This document shows positions 1-7,741 of a stretch of 31,316 nt of DNA, piece by piece. The stretch lies in the NCBI GenBank assembly GCA_050117475.1, contig JASFMR010000039.1, forward strand, positions 1 through 31,316. The letters run 5' to 3'. Every line of letters begins with the position of its first letter. Position 1 is the stretch's first letter. The translations under genes and the position numbers were made by a program. The notes under the pieces are model-generated. The model did not search any database and was not told where the DNA came from. It saw nothing but the letters and a program-made list of their open reading frames with translations. The DNA comes from Fodinibius sp050117475. GTDB taxonomy: Bacteria > Bacteroidota > Rhodothermia > Balneolales > Balneolaceae.

Positions 1-349
1 TGTATTGGCCTTCCGACATCCATCTGCCTCTCACATCTTCACATACAAAGATAAACCCGGATTTCTGCAGATAAGGATTTGGCACAATTTGTTCGGGGAT
101 CTTACCTGCTTCATAGGGACTGCAATTATATGGTGTTCGTTTTAAAAGAATGGGATATTTTTCGTGTTGGTCTTTGGGAGCATATACAACGACATGCAGC
201 TTAACGCCGTCGCGCATTTCAATGTCATGTTGTGATTTGGAGTAATCCTCACTGGTAAAATTACGTTGCTGAGCAAATACCGACGAAGAAAAAATTACCG
301 TAATTAGCAGGAGACAGGTAGGCCAGAGAAAGTTTTTAGTGGTGTTCAT
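1..349 (-). CDS. CocE/NonD-family hydrolase, 5' part only
   Basis: This is the N-terminal 116 codons of a gene that runs off the left edge. Reading from the ATG at 349, a signal peptide of about 26 residues ends in VFAQ, so the product is exported. The mature part begins with a stretch containing IEMRDGVKLHVVVYAP, then YPILLKRTPYNC, then FVCEDVRGRW. This is the usual opening of the X-Pro dipeptidyl-peptidase S15 / CocE / glutaryl-7-ACA acylase alpha/beta-hydrolases, where the DVRG(R/K) element follows the first beta-strands and carries part of the oxyanion region. The catalytic Ser, Asp and His lie beyond the window edge, so activity cannot be judged. The substrate is probably an ester, amide or Xaa-Pro peptide in the periplasm. 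Family assignment is fairly firm; the exact reaction is unknown. Confidence 0.85.
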   Translation of the reverse strand, partial: MNTTKNFLWPTCLLLITVIFSSSVFAQQRNFTSEDYSKSQHDIEMRDGVKLHVVVYAPKDQHEKYPILLKRTPYNCSPYEAGKIPEQIVPNPYLQKSGFIFVCEDVRGRWMSEGQY

Positions 350-465
350 TTTATGCCCTTTTTTTCAAGTGTGTGCCACTCAAGATAGAAGCATGAACTA
401 ATAATGAAACTATGAGATGTAAATTAATTTAAAACTTGCAGGCGATTTACTGTTATTCCGTAAAT

Positions 466-1626
466 TTATGACTGAAATGCTTTCATTATTTTTTGATTAA
501 GTATCTTAATGGGTACGGGTTTCACTTTTTTAGCAATCTCTACGGCGCATCCCCATGAAAGTGTTACGCCGGCACCTCCATGTCCGTAATTATGAATGAT
601 CCTTTTTCCTGATAGCGTTTCCTCTTCGAGACGAAGTCCATTCCTTTTACTTCGTAGATAACGGAAACCTGCCGATGCGGCCAACAAGTCCGATGAGTCG
701 AGAGTCAATCCATAGCTTTGTCTTAGGATCTCTCTGTTCAGCTCTATAATTTGGCGGGGAAGGTGATAGTCATTAATTTCACAGGTGGGGCCTTGGAGAT
801 CCTCTCCGGACCATTCGCCGTTCTCATCCAATATTCCGAGCTGCCGGCTGCCGCCTAAATACCAGCCGTCTTTTCGTGGGTAACAATAGATATCACAAGG
901 ATTTCCCTCGAGGTCTGAATAAATGCTCGATTGAGGGGTATAATTATAAGATATAATTTCATTTTGTGAATTTGTGATGAGAGGAGCGTCACGTTTTTGA
1001 AGTAAATGTCCCCTTAGCAGCAGTTGTCGTTTTGCTGGATCATTGAATAGGGCAGGGCTGCCACTGCCGCTGCAGTTGATGATTATTGAGGCGGGTAGCT
1101 CCGGAATGTCACCGGGCCTCAATCTCTTTTCGATAATTCGCCCGCCATTTTTAAAATAAGAATTTTGCAATGCCGGATAATACAGGGGCCAATCGGCAAA
1201 TAAGCAGTCAAAAACCCAGCCATAGAGTGGCAGATGTGTTGTCCGGTGAGGGACAATCTCATCATCTAATCCTTCGATAGGCCGAAAGTTTGGCATCCAG
1301 TTGCAATAGTCGGGCTTCTGAGGATTGAATTCGAACACTTCGAAATGCTTATGTATAGTAATTCCGGGAAAAGAGCGTTTTCGAAGTTCATAAAAAATAG
1401 ACTGTGAAGTACTAAAAAGAGTTTCTAGCTGATCAGCATACACAGAATGAGGGATGATTGAAGCCGATGGAAAGAGGCTGGCAAATTCGGGATAACGGTT
1501 TCTGTTCTCTATTTTGCCAATAAATTTGTCAGAATATATTGTTGTGCTATATCCTAAACTCTGAAGGGTGAATGCCGTCGTGAACCCCGAAATCCCCCCG
1601 CCAATAATTATTGCAGCATCGTCCAT
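466..1626 (-). CDS. D-amino-acid oxidase-like FAD enzyme (DAO family)
   Basis: A 386-residue flavoprotein of the D-amino-acid oxidase family, which oxidises D-amino acids to 2-oxo acids, ammonia and H2O2. The N-terminal GGGISG (9-14) is the Rossmann FAD site. Near the C-terminus, HNYGHGGAG (345-353) followed by LSWG matches the flavin-binding signature of eukaryotic-type DAAO, where HNYGHGGYG is typical. An AGFR...R segment before it fits the substrate-carboxylate arginine. NCSGSGS in the middle fits the second FAD contact. No signal peptide is seen, so it is cytoplasmic. It starts 49 nt after the stop of the serine racemase-like gene on the same strand and is probably co-transcribed with it. 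This suggests D-serine or another small D-amino acid as substrate. The active-site loop differs from the human enzyme (IYCYPRKDG), so specificity is open. D-aspartate oxidase is an alternative within the same fold. Confidence 0.85.
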   Translation of the reverse strand: MDDAAIIIGGGISGFTTAFTLQSLGYSTTIYSDKFIGKIENRNRYPEFASLFPSASIIPHSVYADQLETLFSTSQSIFYELRKRSFPGITIHKHFEVFEFNPQKPDYCNWMPNFRPIEGLDDEIVPHRTTHLPLYGWVFDCLFADWPLYYPALQNSYFKNGGRIIEKRLRPGDIPELPASIIINCSGSGSPALFNDPAKRQLLLRGHLLQKRDAPLITNSQNEIISYNYTPQSSIYSDLEGNPCDIYCYPRKDGWYLGGSRQLGILDENGEWSGEDLQGPTCEINDYHLPRQIIELNREILRQSYGLTLDSSDLLAASAGFRYLRSKRNGLRLEEETLSGKRIIHNYGHGGAGVTLSWGCAVEIAKKVKPVPIKILNQKIMKAFQS

Positions 1627-1675
1627 AGTTGATCACTGCCAATCAATTTATAGTTTATAATTCATTATCTCCATT

Positions 1676-2644
1676 CTAAGCCTGCCACGGCAAATGATCC
1701 AAATCTACATTGCCTCCGGTGATAATGATGCCGGCTTTTTGTTCATTGATATTGACCTTGCCATTAAACACTGCGGCAATGGGTACTGCACACGAAGGTT
1801 CAATGACAATTTTCATCCGTTCCCAGATAAAACGCATAGCATCAATAATTTCCTGTTCGGAAACTGTTACAATCTCATCCACATGCTTTCGTATGCAGGC
1901 AAAAGTAAGTTCGCTTAGCGAAGTTCTGAGTCCATCAGCAACGGTATCCGTACTTTGTACAGGATACAATTCCCCGGATTTGAAAGACAGAAAAGCATCA
2001 TTGGCTACCTCGGGTTCGGCACCAATTATTTTTGTGTTCGGTGACAGGCCCGATGCAGCAATTGCCGTCCCGCTTATCAATCCTCCTCCGCCAATTGGAG
2101 CCATGAGGATATCAAGGTTGGGTTTCTCTTCAAGGAGTTCTATCGCGGCACTTCCTTGTCCCATGATGATATCGGGATTATCGTAGGGATGGATAAATGT
2201 TGCCCCAGTTTCGTCCACTACCTTTTGAAGGGTTGATTCCCGTGCTTCCTGTGTTGGTTCGCAAAAAGTAATCTGGGCTCCGTAATCTCTAACGGCATTG
2301 ACCTTTACTCTAGGTGCGTTTTCAGGCATAACGATAAAAGCAGGTATCCCACGCAGCCTGGCAGCCAGGGCAACAGCTTGTGCATGGTTGCCAGAAGAGT
2401 GAGTAGCCACTCCTTTTTTTGCTATTTCTTTATCCAGGTTGCCAATAGCGTGAGTCGCGCCTCTAAATTTAAAAGCACCCACCTTTTGAAAGTTTTCGCA
2501 TTTGAGGAAAAGTTGACAGCCGGCACGTTGATTAACCTTTGCACTTTGTAAAACCGGTGTGCGATGCACCTTGTTCCTGATTCGTAGGTAGGCTTTTTGC
2601 ACTTCTTTGAATGTGGGGGTCTTCACGGATTCTTCCAGAGACAT
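1676..2644 (-). CDS. Serine racemase / threonine-serine dehydratase (PLP fold type II)
   Basis: A 322-residue cytoplasmic PLP enzyme that aligns along nearly its full length with mammalian serine racemase as I remember that sequence. K59 in VGAFKFRGA is the Schiff-base lysine. SSGNH (83-87) includes S84, the second catalytic base of serine racemases; catabolic threonine dehydratases usually have SAGNH here. GGGG (185-188) is the phosphate loop. E210, A214 and D216 fall where serine racemase binds its activating divalent cation. The C-terminal ITGGNVDL closes the PLP pocket. The single-domain length lacks the ACT domain of biosynthetic IlvA. Known family members both racemise L-serine and eliminate water to give pyruvate and ammonia, and which dominates here cannot be read from sequence. 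The D-amino-acid oxidase gene follows directly, which supports a D-serine role. Some bacterial homologues are annotated only as threonine dehydratase. Confidence 0.86.
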   Translation of the reverse strand: MSLEESVKTPTFKEVQKAYLRIRNKVHRTPVLQSAKVNQRAGCQLFLKCENFQKVGAFKFRGATHAIGNLDKEIAKKGVATHSSGNHAQAVALAARLRGIPAFIVMPENAPRVKVNAVRDYGAQITFCEPTQEARESTLQKVVDETGATFIHPYDNPDIIMGQGSAAIELLEEKPNLDILMAPIGGGGLISGTAIAASGLSPNTKIIGAEPEVANDAFLSFKSGELYPVQSTDTVADGLRTSLSELTFACIRKHVDEIVTVSEQEIIDAMRFIWERMKIVIEPSCAVPIAAVFNGKVNINEQKAGIIITGGNVDLDHLPWQA

Positions 2645-2875
2645 CTTGAATTATTTTATAGTTCAACGCTTGATTTAAGACCTGAGAGTAATGATTTCCA
2701 CCAGTAATTGAAAATGGATTTATCAGTCATTAGCATTGTAGAATGCAGTTTTGGCAATAGTTTTGGGGCTAAAGCAACAATGATGTGGTGTTAAAATTGA
2801 ATGACGAAGGAAGTTTTTAAAATCTCCATTAGATTAGAGAAAAATATATCCTTGAAACAGGTAGCCCGATACTTC

Positions 2876-3250
2876 TCAAATATTTTGGAGCGGTTGCTGG
2901 GCAAACATAAATTCTTTGACTGGATTCCCGCCAATTAAATGTTCCCGGATAATTCTTTCCAGCACTTCTGGACGACAGGAGTGGTACCAAATGCCTTCCG
3001 GGTAGACCACTGCAATAGGCCCTCTTTTACAAATACGTAGACAGTTCGCCTTGGTTCTGTAAATGCCGCCGGTCCCATCTAGGTTTAATTCTTTTAGTCG
3101 TTTTTTTAGGTAGGCCCAGGCTTCTAACCCTATTTCTTTTTTGCAGCATTTGGGTTTAGTCTGATCAGCGCAAAGAAAGATATGGCGCTTTATTTTATCG
3201 AATTGAAGTTCCTCACACTTTTCCTGTAAACGTTCTTTTGTGGTCTTCAT
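2876..3250 (-). CDS. Thioredoxin-fold 2Fe-2S ferredoxin
   Basis: A 124-residue cytoplasmic protein of the (2Fe-2S) thioredoxin-like ferredoxin family. Cluster ligands are visible as C27, C35 or C36, C70 and C74, in the contexts FLCADQTKPKCC and ANCLRICKRGP. The second pair, C-x3-C followed by a Gly-Pro turn, is diagnostic. The region after it (VYPEGIWYHSC) is the usual beta-hairpin of this family, and the ending PEVLERIIREHLIGG is also typical. Members carry single electrons to partner enzymes and are often annotated as '(2Fe-2S) ferredoxin domain-containing protein'. It lies 231 nt upstream of the racemase gene on the same strand. That gap holds no hairpin terminator, but I see no evidence that they work together. 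Residues 1-20 are charged and helical. Confidence 0.86.
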   Translation of the reverse strand: MKTTKERLQEKCEELQFDKIKRHIFLCADQTKPKCCKKEIGLEAWAYLKKRLKELNLDGTGGIYRTKANCLRICKRGPIAVVYPEGIWYHSCRPEVLERIIREHLIGGNPVKEFMFAQQPLQNI

Positions 3251-3313
3251 TTAGTATGGTAACCCAAATTCATTTTAAAATGTAACAAGAAAAAAATGTA
3301 AGAAACAATAAAC

Positions 3314-3345
3314 AAAAAAATCGGGAGCCGATTTATACGGCTCCC
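3314..3345 (-). terminator. Rho-independent terminator of the barrel gene
   Basis: An 8-bp perfect stem, GGGAGCCG/CGGCTCCC, with a 7-nt loop lies just after the stop at 3354 in the minus-strand direction. On that strand it is followed by a run of seven T, seen as A-run 3314-3320 on the plus strand. It separates the barrel gene from the ferredoxin gene. Confidence 0.88.
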
Positions 3346-3353
3346 TTTGTAAA

Positions 3354-3836
3354 TCATTTGATGAAATATCGGAATCCCAGTGCCCCGCTAAAGAAGAAAC
3401 GTGTATAATCTACGATTCTCAGAGTAGGGGCCAGTTCGAAAAACAAGTCCATCGGGGCATCTTCAAAAGCATAGGTTGTCCCAATGACTGCTCTCAGATC
3501 AACGGTATCATCAACATTTTGATTGTAAAAGCCAAGCCCGACCCCGCCTCCGTAATATAAGTTAAGGGAGGTAGGCATAGGGTTGGTACTCGAGAATAAA
3601 TTTTTTGAGTGAACCAGTACATCTGCTTGAGTGTAAAACCTGTCAACGCCATCGCCAAAATCAAATGTTACGGCTCCTCCGATGGCTACACGCTGATCAA
3701 GCCACGCTTTATAGCTAATTCCGGTAGGTCCATTGATAACAGCTCCGAATCCTACACCGGTGTGTTGAGCGTAAGCAATTCCGGAGATAAGTGTGAGCGT
3801 CAATCCAAATAAAAATGTTGCGGCTAACTTTTTCAT
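3354..3836 (-). CDS. Small outer-membrane beta-barrel protein
   Basis: A 160-residue exported protein of unknown function. Residues 1-24 form a signal peptide ending in AYAQ. The mature chain is built from alternating strands rich in Gly, Tyr and Phe (GVGFGAVINGPTGISYKAW, YYGGGVGLGFYN, LFFELAPTLRI) and ends in ALGFRYFIK. An aromatic residue close to the C-terminus is the usual outer-membrane insertion signal. The size and pattern fit an eight-stranded barrel of the OmpA/OmpW-like or DUF3996-like kind, but no specific family is certain. It stands alone, with its own terminator and a possible promoter at 3895-3923. It could be structural, or a small-molecule porin. Confidence 0.75.
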   Translation of the reverse strand: MKKLAATFLFGLTLTLISGIAYAQHTGVGFGAVINGPTGISYKAWLDQRVAIGGAVTFDFGDGVDRFYTQADVLVHSKNLFSSTNPMPTSLNLYYGGGVGLGFYNQNVDDTVDLRAVIGTTYAFEDAPMDLFFELAPTLRIVDYTRFFFSGALGFRYFIK

Positions 3837-3894
3837 AGATATTTTCCCTTTTAATGATTGTGAACAGAGCTGTAAAACAGCATCTCACTTGTTT

Positions 3895-3923
3895 CAAACT
3901 TTATGGCAGATATAAAGTTACAA
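3895..3923 (-). promoter_or_regulatory. Possible housekeeping promoter of the barrel gene
   Basis: On the minus strand TTG, 17 nt, then TAAAGTTTG resembles the Bacteroidota consensus (TTG near -33, TAnnTTTG near -7), although the -7 element has one extra base. It lies about 60 nt before the start codon at 3836. Pattern match only. Confidence 0.3.
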
Positions 3924-3967
3924 TCAATCCGAATATTTCAAAAGCTTTTATGTAATTCGTTTTTAAT

Positions 3968-4429
3968 TTATAACAAAATGGCGCCCTCGTGCCTGAGAAG
4001 ATAGCGTTTGCGTGAAATGCCTCCGGCATAACCGACGAGTTTGTTATCAGCTCCTATGACTCGATGGCAGGGAATTATGATTGGGATAGGGTTGGAACCA
4101 TTGGCCTTTCCTACCGCTCGAACTTTGTTGGCGTCTCCCAAATTTTCCGCCAATTCTCCATAGGTTACTGTTTTCCCGTATGGAATATCTTGAAGCTTTT
4201 TCCAGACAGAACGCTGAAAATTGGTTCCCGCTGGTTTCACGGGGACTGAAAACTGTGTTCGTTGTCCATCAAAATACTCTTCGAGCTCAATGATTGTCTG
4301 TAATGTGATATCATTGTTAGTTTGATAGGAAGGGTCGGGATTGGTTTCCCAAAAATGAATCTTTTCCAGGAAGCTATTTGATGCTGTAAGCTCAAGCCAG
4401 CCAATGGGTGAATCATAAAAGCTTTTCAT
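3968..4429 (-). CDS. ogt: Methylated-DNA-protein-cysteine methyltransferase
   Basis: A DNA-repair protein that moves the alkyl group from O6-alkylguanine onto its own cysteine. From the ATG at 4429 it has 153 residues. The acceptor is C121 in IIIPCHRVIG, with the helix-turn-helix region before it (VTYGELAENLG, VRAVGKANGSNP) and the closing GYAGGISRKRYLLRHEG after it. The N-terminal ribonuclease-like domain (residues 1-65) is short, as in Ogt/AdaB. An upstream in-frame ATG at 4483 would add 18 residues, but these (Phe/Ile-rich, then basic) are not part of the family. The ATG at 4429 also has a purine-rich AAAGGCAG just before it, so I chose the shorter form. It is a single-gene unit. Assignment is firm; Ogt versus AdaB naming is conventional. 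Confidence 0.92.
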   Translation of the reverse strand: MKSFYDSPIGWLELTASNSFLEKIHFWETNPDPSYQTNNDITLQTIIELEEYFDGQRTQFSVPVKPAGTNFQRSVWKKLQDIPYGKTVTYGELAENLGDANKVRAVGKANGSNPIPIIIPCHRVIGADNKLVGYAGGISRKRYLLRHEGAILL

Positions 4430-4501
4430 TAATCTGCCTTTGGTTGAACGATTAAAAAGAAAAATAAAATTTTTTTGTAACAATCATATCCCTCCATACT
4501 C

Positions 4502-4622
4502 TTGACATCAGAACGCACTATTATTGTCTCTCTAGACCCTATCTAGTTAGTCAACTAGTCACTCCTAAATGCTGAAACCTAAAGCACGGGGCCTCAGGAC
4601 TGATACTCTTGAGGCCTTTTTT
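4502..4622 (+). ncRNA. Candidate small RNA of unknown family
   Basis: A plus-strand terminator at 4590-4622 has no plus-strand gene in front of it, since everything to its left in the window is on the minus strand. Upstream lie a TTGACA at 4502-4507 and a small hairpin, CTAGTT/AACTAG, at 4543-4558. No ORF of useful length is present. The 5' end is a guess, because no well-spaced -10 is seen after TTGACA. I do not recognise an RNA family. Confidence 0.35.
4590..4622 (+). terminator. Orphan plus-strand terminator
   Basis: A 7-bp stem, GGCCTCA (4590-4596) with TGAGGCC (4610-4616), is followed by six T at 4617-4622. On the minus strand the stem is followed by CCGTGC, not a T-run, so it works only for plus-strand transcription. 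Confidence 0.8.
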
Positions 4623-4662
4623 ATTTTAATGAAGTAATGAATTCGATGTCTTCTTACCAAAG

Positions 4663-5508
4663 TTACGTCAACTCGGATTCTTCAATCCGCTTAACATTTC
4701 TATTGAAAAAGACATTATAAACGGAAACAAGTACAAATAGAATTCCTAATACAGCAACAATGGAAGAACCGGCAGGAAAATCATAATGATAGGAAAGGTT
4801 CAATCCCAGAAACGAACCCAACAGGCTTATAGTCAGCGCACTAATGATTACCATTACAGTTGACCGGGCGATCATAATACCGCAAACGCTGGGAATAATC
4901 AGAAAAGAGAAGACCGGAATCACTCCACCGATTTCAACAGCAAAAACGATGGCTAAGCCTATGGAAATATAAAACAGAAAATTCCAGATATTAAATAACC
5001 CTATTTCATCCCCCCTGTTTTCTTCAAAGATTTCAGTAAGCTTAAAAAAGTGTTTTCGGAAAAATATATGGACAAGGGCCAGGACCCCGAAAACAATAGC
5101 AAGAGTAGAAATTTGACTCCAGCTGACGGCCAAAATGTTTCCAAAGAGGACTTCTTGGATGTCAGAGTCTCCGTGTGGCGATTTTGAAATCAATAGGACG
5201 GTTACAGCCGATGCGAAAGCATAAATGATACCGATAATTGCTTCTTGTTTCAGACGTTTGTCCTTGATTTTAATCAATGACAACAATAATGCCCCCACAA
5301 CAGTCGCTACTATGGGAATCCAGGTTGAGCCGGTGCCCATGTATGCAGCGATCGCAACGCCGAGCGATGAGATTTGCCCAAGAGCAAGGTCGACAAAAAC
5401 AATTCCCCTCCCGACAACATGAACTCCGAAATATGATAAAAGCAAACCCGTGATAACGGCTGCAATAAAAGCCTGAACCATAAAATTTAAGTTGAACATT
5501 TCGAACAT
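4663..5508 (-). CDS. Metal ABC transporter permease (ZnuB/MntB-type, ABC-3 family)
   Basis: A 281-residue inner-membrane permease with seven or eight hydrophobic helices. It would carry Zn(II) or Mn(II) inward. The N-terminus has the family pattern FMVQAFIAAVITGLLLSYFG, then VVGRGIVFVDLALGQISSLG. The FVDLALGQISSLGVA stretch is the conserved ABC-3 motif (usually MSLAISHAVLPGVA or a variant). A second conserved stretch, VIPVFSFLIIPSVCGIMIA, lies near residue 200. It starts 12 nt after the binding-protein stop, so the two are translated from one mRNA. No ATP-binding subunit follows: after its stop there is only intergenic DNA and the orphan terminator. The ATPase must come from elsewhere in the genome. 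Zn is preferred over Mn from the neighbouring porin and His-rich genes. Confidence 0.9.
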   Translation of the reverse strand: MFEMFNLNFMVQAFIAAVITGLLLSYFGVHVVGRGIVFVDLALGQISSLGVAIAAYMGTGSTWIPIVATVVGALLLSLIKIKDKRLKQEAIIGIIYAFASAVTVLLISKSPHGDSDIQEVLFGNILAVSWSQISTLAIVFGVLALVHIFFRKHFFKLTEIFEENRGDEIGLFNIWNFLFYISIGLAIVFAVEIGGVIPVFSFLIIPSVCGIMIARSTVMVIISALTISLLGSFLGLNLSYHYDFPAGSSIVAVLGILFVLVSVYNVFFNRNVKRIEESELT

Positions 5509-5520
5509 GGAAAGACCTCG

Positions 5521-6459
5521 CTAATTGGTTGAATTATTGTTGCTGAGCACTTCGATAACCTTGTTGATATTATAATCAAACAGGTCGAAGTAATCTTTGA
5601 TCTCATCGTATCCTCCGGTCATTGTCGAAAGCTGCACAATATTAATATTGGTATTTCGTGCCACCACTTCGGGAGAAGAAGAGCTGTAATACGGTGAATT
5701 GATTAGTAATTTTATGTCCTGAGACTTTACTTCGTTTATGATTTTAACCAGCTGCGAAGGGGAGGGAGGAATGCCGGGTTTGGGTTCCAGAAAATCTACA
5801 ATATTTAGCCCAAAACGTTGCTCAAAATAAACCCACTCGTTATGATAAGCGATGACTTTAGTATTTTTATAGGGGGTCATTCGCTGCTGCCACTCTGCTA
5901 ATTTTTGATCAATTTTATCATTGAAAGCTTGCAGGTTTTTGGAATAGTCCTCTTGGTTTTTGGAATCTATTTGGACTAAGTGATTATAAATGTTTTGAGC
6001 GATTTGCTTGCCTCTAACAGGATCCAGCCAATAATGGGGATTTCCATAAATATGAATGTCTCCCTCTTCGCGACTTGTGGTTGTGGGTACCTGTAAAAGA
6101 GTAATGCCTTCCGAAACGTCGATATAGCCTGGATTCCCCTTCTGAATGTTGCCGTTCCGAGAACTTTGGAGCAGTTGGGGGGCCCAGCCCAATTCAAGAT
6201 CGAGTCCTACAGTAACAAACATATCGGCTCGCGAAAGTTTAACGATATAACTGGGCTTGGGATCAACGAAATGAGGGTTCTGGTATCCCTTGGCAATTGA
6301 AAACACATCTACGTGGTCGCCGCCCACATATTTTGTAATGCTGGCCAGATCAGGTAAAGTGGTTACTACTTTTATTTGACCCAAAGCGGTATTGCCCAAT
6401 CCGAAAATCATAAGGATTGAGCTCACGGTAAATATTTTTATACTTTTTAAAACTTTCAT
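5521..6459 (-). CDS. Metal-binding periplasmic protein (ZnuA-like)
   Basis: A 312-residue solute-binding protein of the cluster A-I (ZnuA/PsaA) type that hands metal to the ABC permease. A signal sequence of about 27 residues ends in ALGQ. The likely metal ligands are H63 (NPHFVDP), H142 (NPHYWLDP) and H206 (AYHNEWVYF), with an acidic residue near 285 in TGGYDEI as the usual fourth ligand. The long His-rich loop typical of enterobacterial ZnuA is missing; only a short GDIHIYGNPH segment is there. Sequence alone therefore does not separate Zn from Mn. It sits between a porin gene (42 nt upstream) and the permease gene (12 nt downstream), and the porin family is known from zinc-regulated loci. 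The central LEPKPGIPPSPSQL is the conserved hinge region. Confidence 0.9.
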   Translation of the reverse strand: MKVLKSIKIFTVSSILMIFGLGNTALGQIKVVTTLPDLASITKYVGGDHVDVFSIAKGYQNPHFVDPKPSYIVKLSRADMFVTVGLDLELGWAPQLLQSSRNGNIQKGNPGYIDVSEGITLLQVPTTTSREEGDIHIYGNPHYWLDPVRGKQIAQNIYNHLVQIDSKNQEDYSKNLQAFNDKIDQKLAEWQQRMTPYKNTKVIAYHNEWVYFEQRFGLNIVDFLEPKPGIPPSPSQLVKIINEVKSQDIKLLINSPYYSSSSPEVVARNTNINIVQLSTMTGGYDEIKDYFDLFDYNINKVIEVLSNNNSTN

Positions 6460-6501
6460 AAGTGTAGTGATTTTAGGATTCGGAATTTATTGTAAGCAGA
6501 C

Positions 6502-7668
6502 TTAATATTTATGAGCGCCATGTGTGCCAATCACAAAAATCCATCGGAACAGCCCACTGAAGGTGGTATCTGAAAAATTATTATCGGTGCTTAATTTGGG
6601 GCCGAATTCAAGTTTTTGAAATTCTGTTGCGTACCACCCGAAAGTGGCAGAGAGCGCTTGCTCTTCAATGTTACGGACGTTTGGATCTTTGGCATAGCTG
6701 TACATCCCGGTTACAAACCAGCGACGGTTCAGTTGGTACTGCATCCAGGAATACATCCCCCAGGCATTAAAATGGCTATTCACCGTTTCTGTGCTGCTAA
6801 AGAAAAATTCTGATTGCCATTTAAAAGATTTGTACGTATTAAATCGCACGGGTTTCCAAATGTAGGTGAGGTCGATGCCACCCAACTTAGATGTTCTTTG
6901 CAATTCATTGCTGCCCATAGCACCGGATAATCCCAATTCCAAGGTTGCATTGTCGGTGAGTGACCAAAAATTTTTAAGATGTACTAATTTCAGTGGTACG
7001 TTGCCGTCGCTGGTAGTAAATAAAGGATTTTCATCCGGGCCGCGCGTTATCGAAATAATCAATTCCTGGTAAAAAGCCTGGTTGGGAAGCAGCCAGCTCA
7101 GTGATGCCCCCTGATCGATCAGGGCTTCGCCCAGAAAAGTTTCATAAGCCACCGGCACATCAATTACCGGGAGTGCATGCCGGTGTATGGTGTTGATACG
7201 TCCGAATGCCTGTCGAAATCTCCCGACTTTTAGTTGAAGCCCATATGGAAGGCTCAGCGATTGCAGGTATGCCTCCTCGATTTTGGCATTCAGTTGTCCC
7301 TGTTCTCCTTCAAAAACGGGATAAATGTCGGCCCGGGCATACGGATCTATAGCAGCTCGAAGGTTAAGCTCTACGCCTTGCAGGTACGCATCCCAGTTGC
7401 GATCGCCCCGGTTTGTGTAGAGGCTCCGAAAATCTGTAATGGCACTGATATCCGGGTTTAGATTAGCCGATGTAGCCCGTACGGACTGGGGTTGTTGTGT
7501 AGAAGAAGGCGGTTTTTGATCTTTGGATTGGGCCTCCTCAAGTTGCCGCTGAATTTCTTCAATTGAGACAGAGTCGGTAGCAGTTGAGTCTTGGGCCTTC
7601 AAAGGTTGACAAGCGGAAAATAAAATCACATACAGTACTAGTGCACGTAATGCATAATGTTTTTTCAT
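6502..7668 (-). CDS. Outer-membrane porin of a metal-uptake locus
   Basis: A 388-residue outer-membrane protein. The signal sequence contains a Cys at FSACQPLKAQ, so it could be a lipoprotein or be cleaved after KAQ. Residues about 37-70 form a Gln/Ser/Pro-rich linker with a short coiled coil (EEIQRQLEEAQS). The rest is a beta-barrel with LQGVELNLRAAIDPYARAD, LKVGRFRQAFGRINTIHRHALP and FLGEALIDQGASLSWLLPN. These phrases are familiar from porin-like proteins found beside zinc ABC transporters and sometimes named 'zinc-regulated outer-membrane protein'. The C-terminus ends in GTHGAHKY. It lies 42 nt upstream of the ZnuA-like gene, so it likely lets metal across the outer membrane. It has no plug domain or TonB box, so it is not a TonB-dependent receptor. 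Confidence 0.82.
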   Translation of the reverse strand: MKKHYALRALVLYVILFSACQPLKAQDSTATDSVSIEEIQRQLEEAQSKDQKPPSSTQQPQSVRATSANLNPDISAITDFRSLYTNRGDRNWDAYLQGVELNLRAAIDPYARADIYPVFEGEQGQLNAKIEEAYLQSLSLPYGLQLKVGRFRQAFGRINTIHRHALPVIDVPVAYETFLGEALIDQGASLSWLLPNQAFYQELIISITRGPDENPLFTTSDGNVPLKLVHLKNFWSLTDNATLELGLSGAMGSNELQRTSKLGGIDLTYIWKPVRFNTYKSFKWQSEFFFSSTETVNSHFNAWGMYSWMQYQLNRRWFVTGMYSYAKDPNVRNIEEQALSATFGWYATEFQKLEFGPKLSTDNNFSDTTFSGLFRWIFVIGTHGAHKY

Positions 7669-7741
7669 AGCTATAATTGTAAAGAATCCGTCCGCATGTG
7701 GGATGGATTTGGCTTATTATTTTGGATGAATGGATAGAGAA

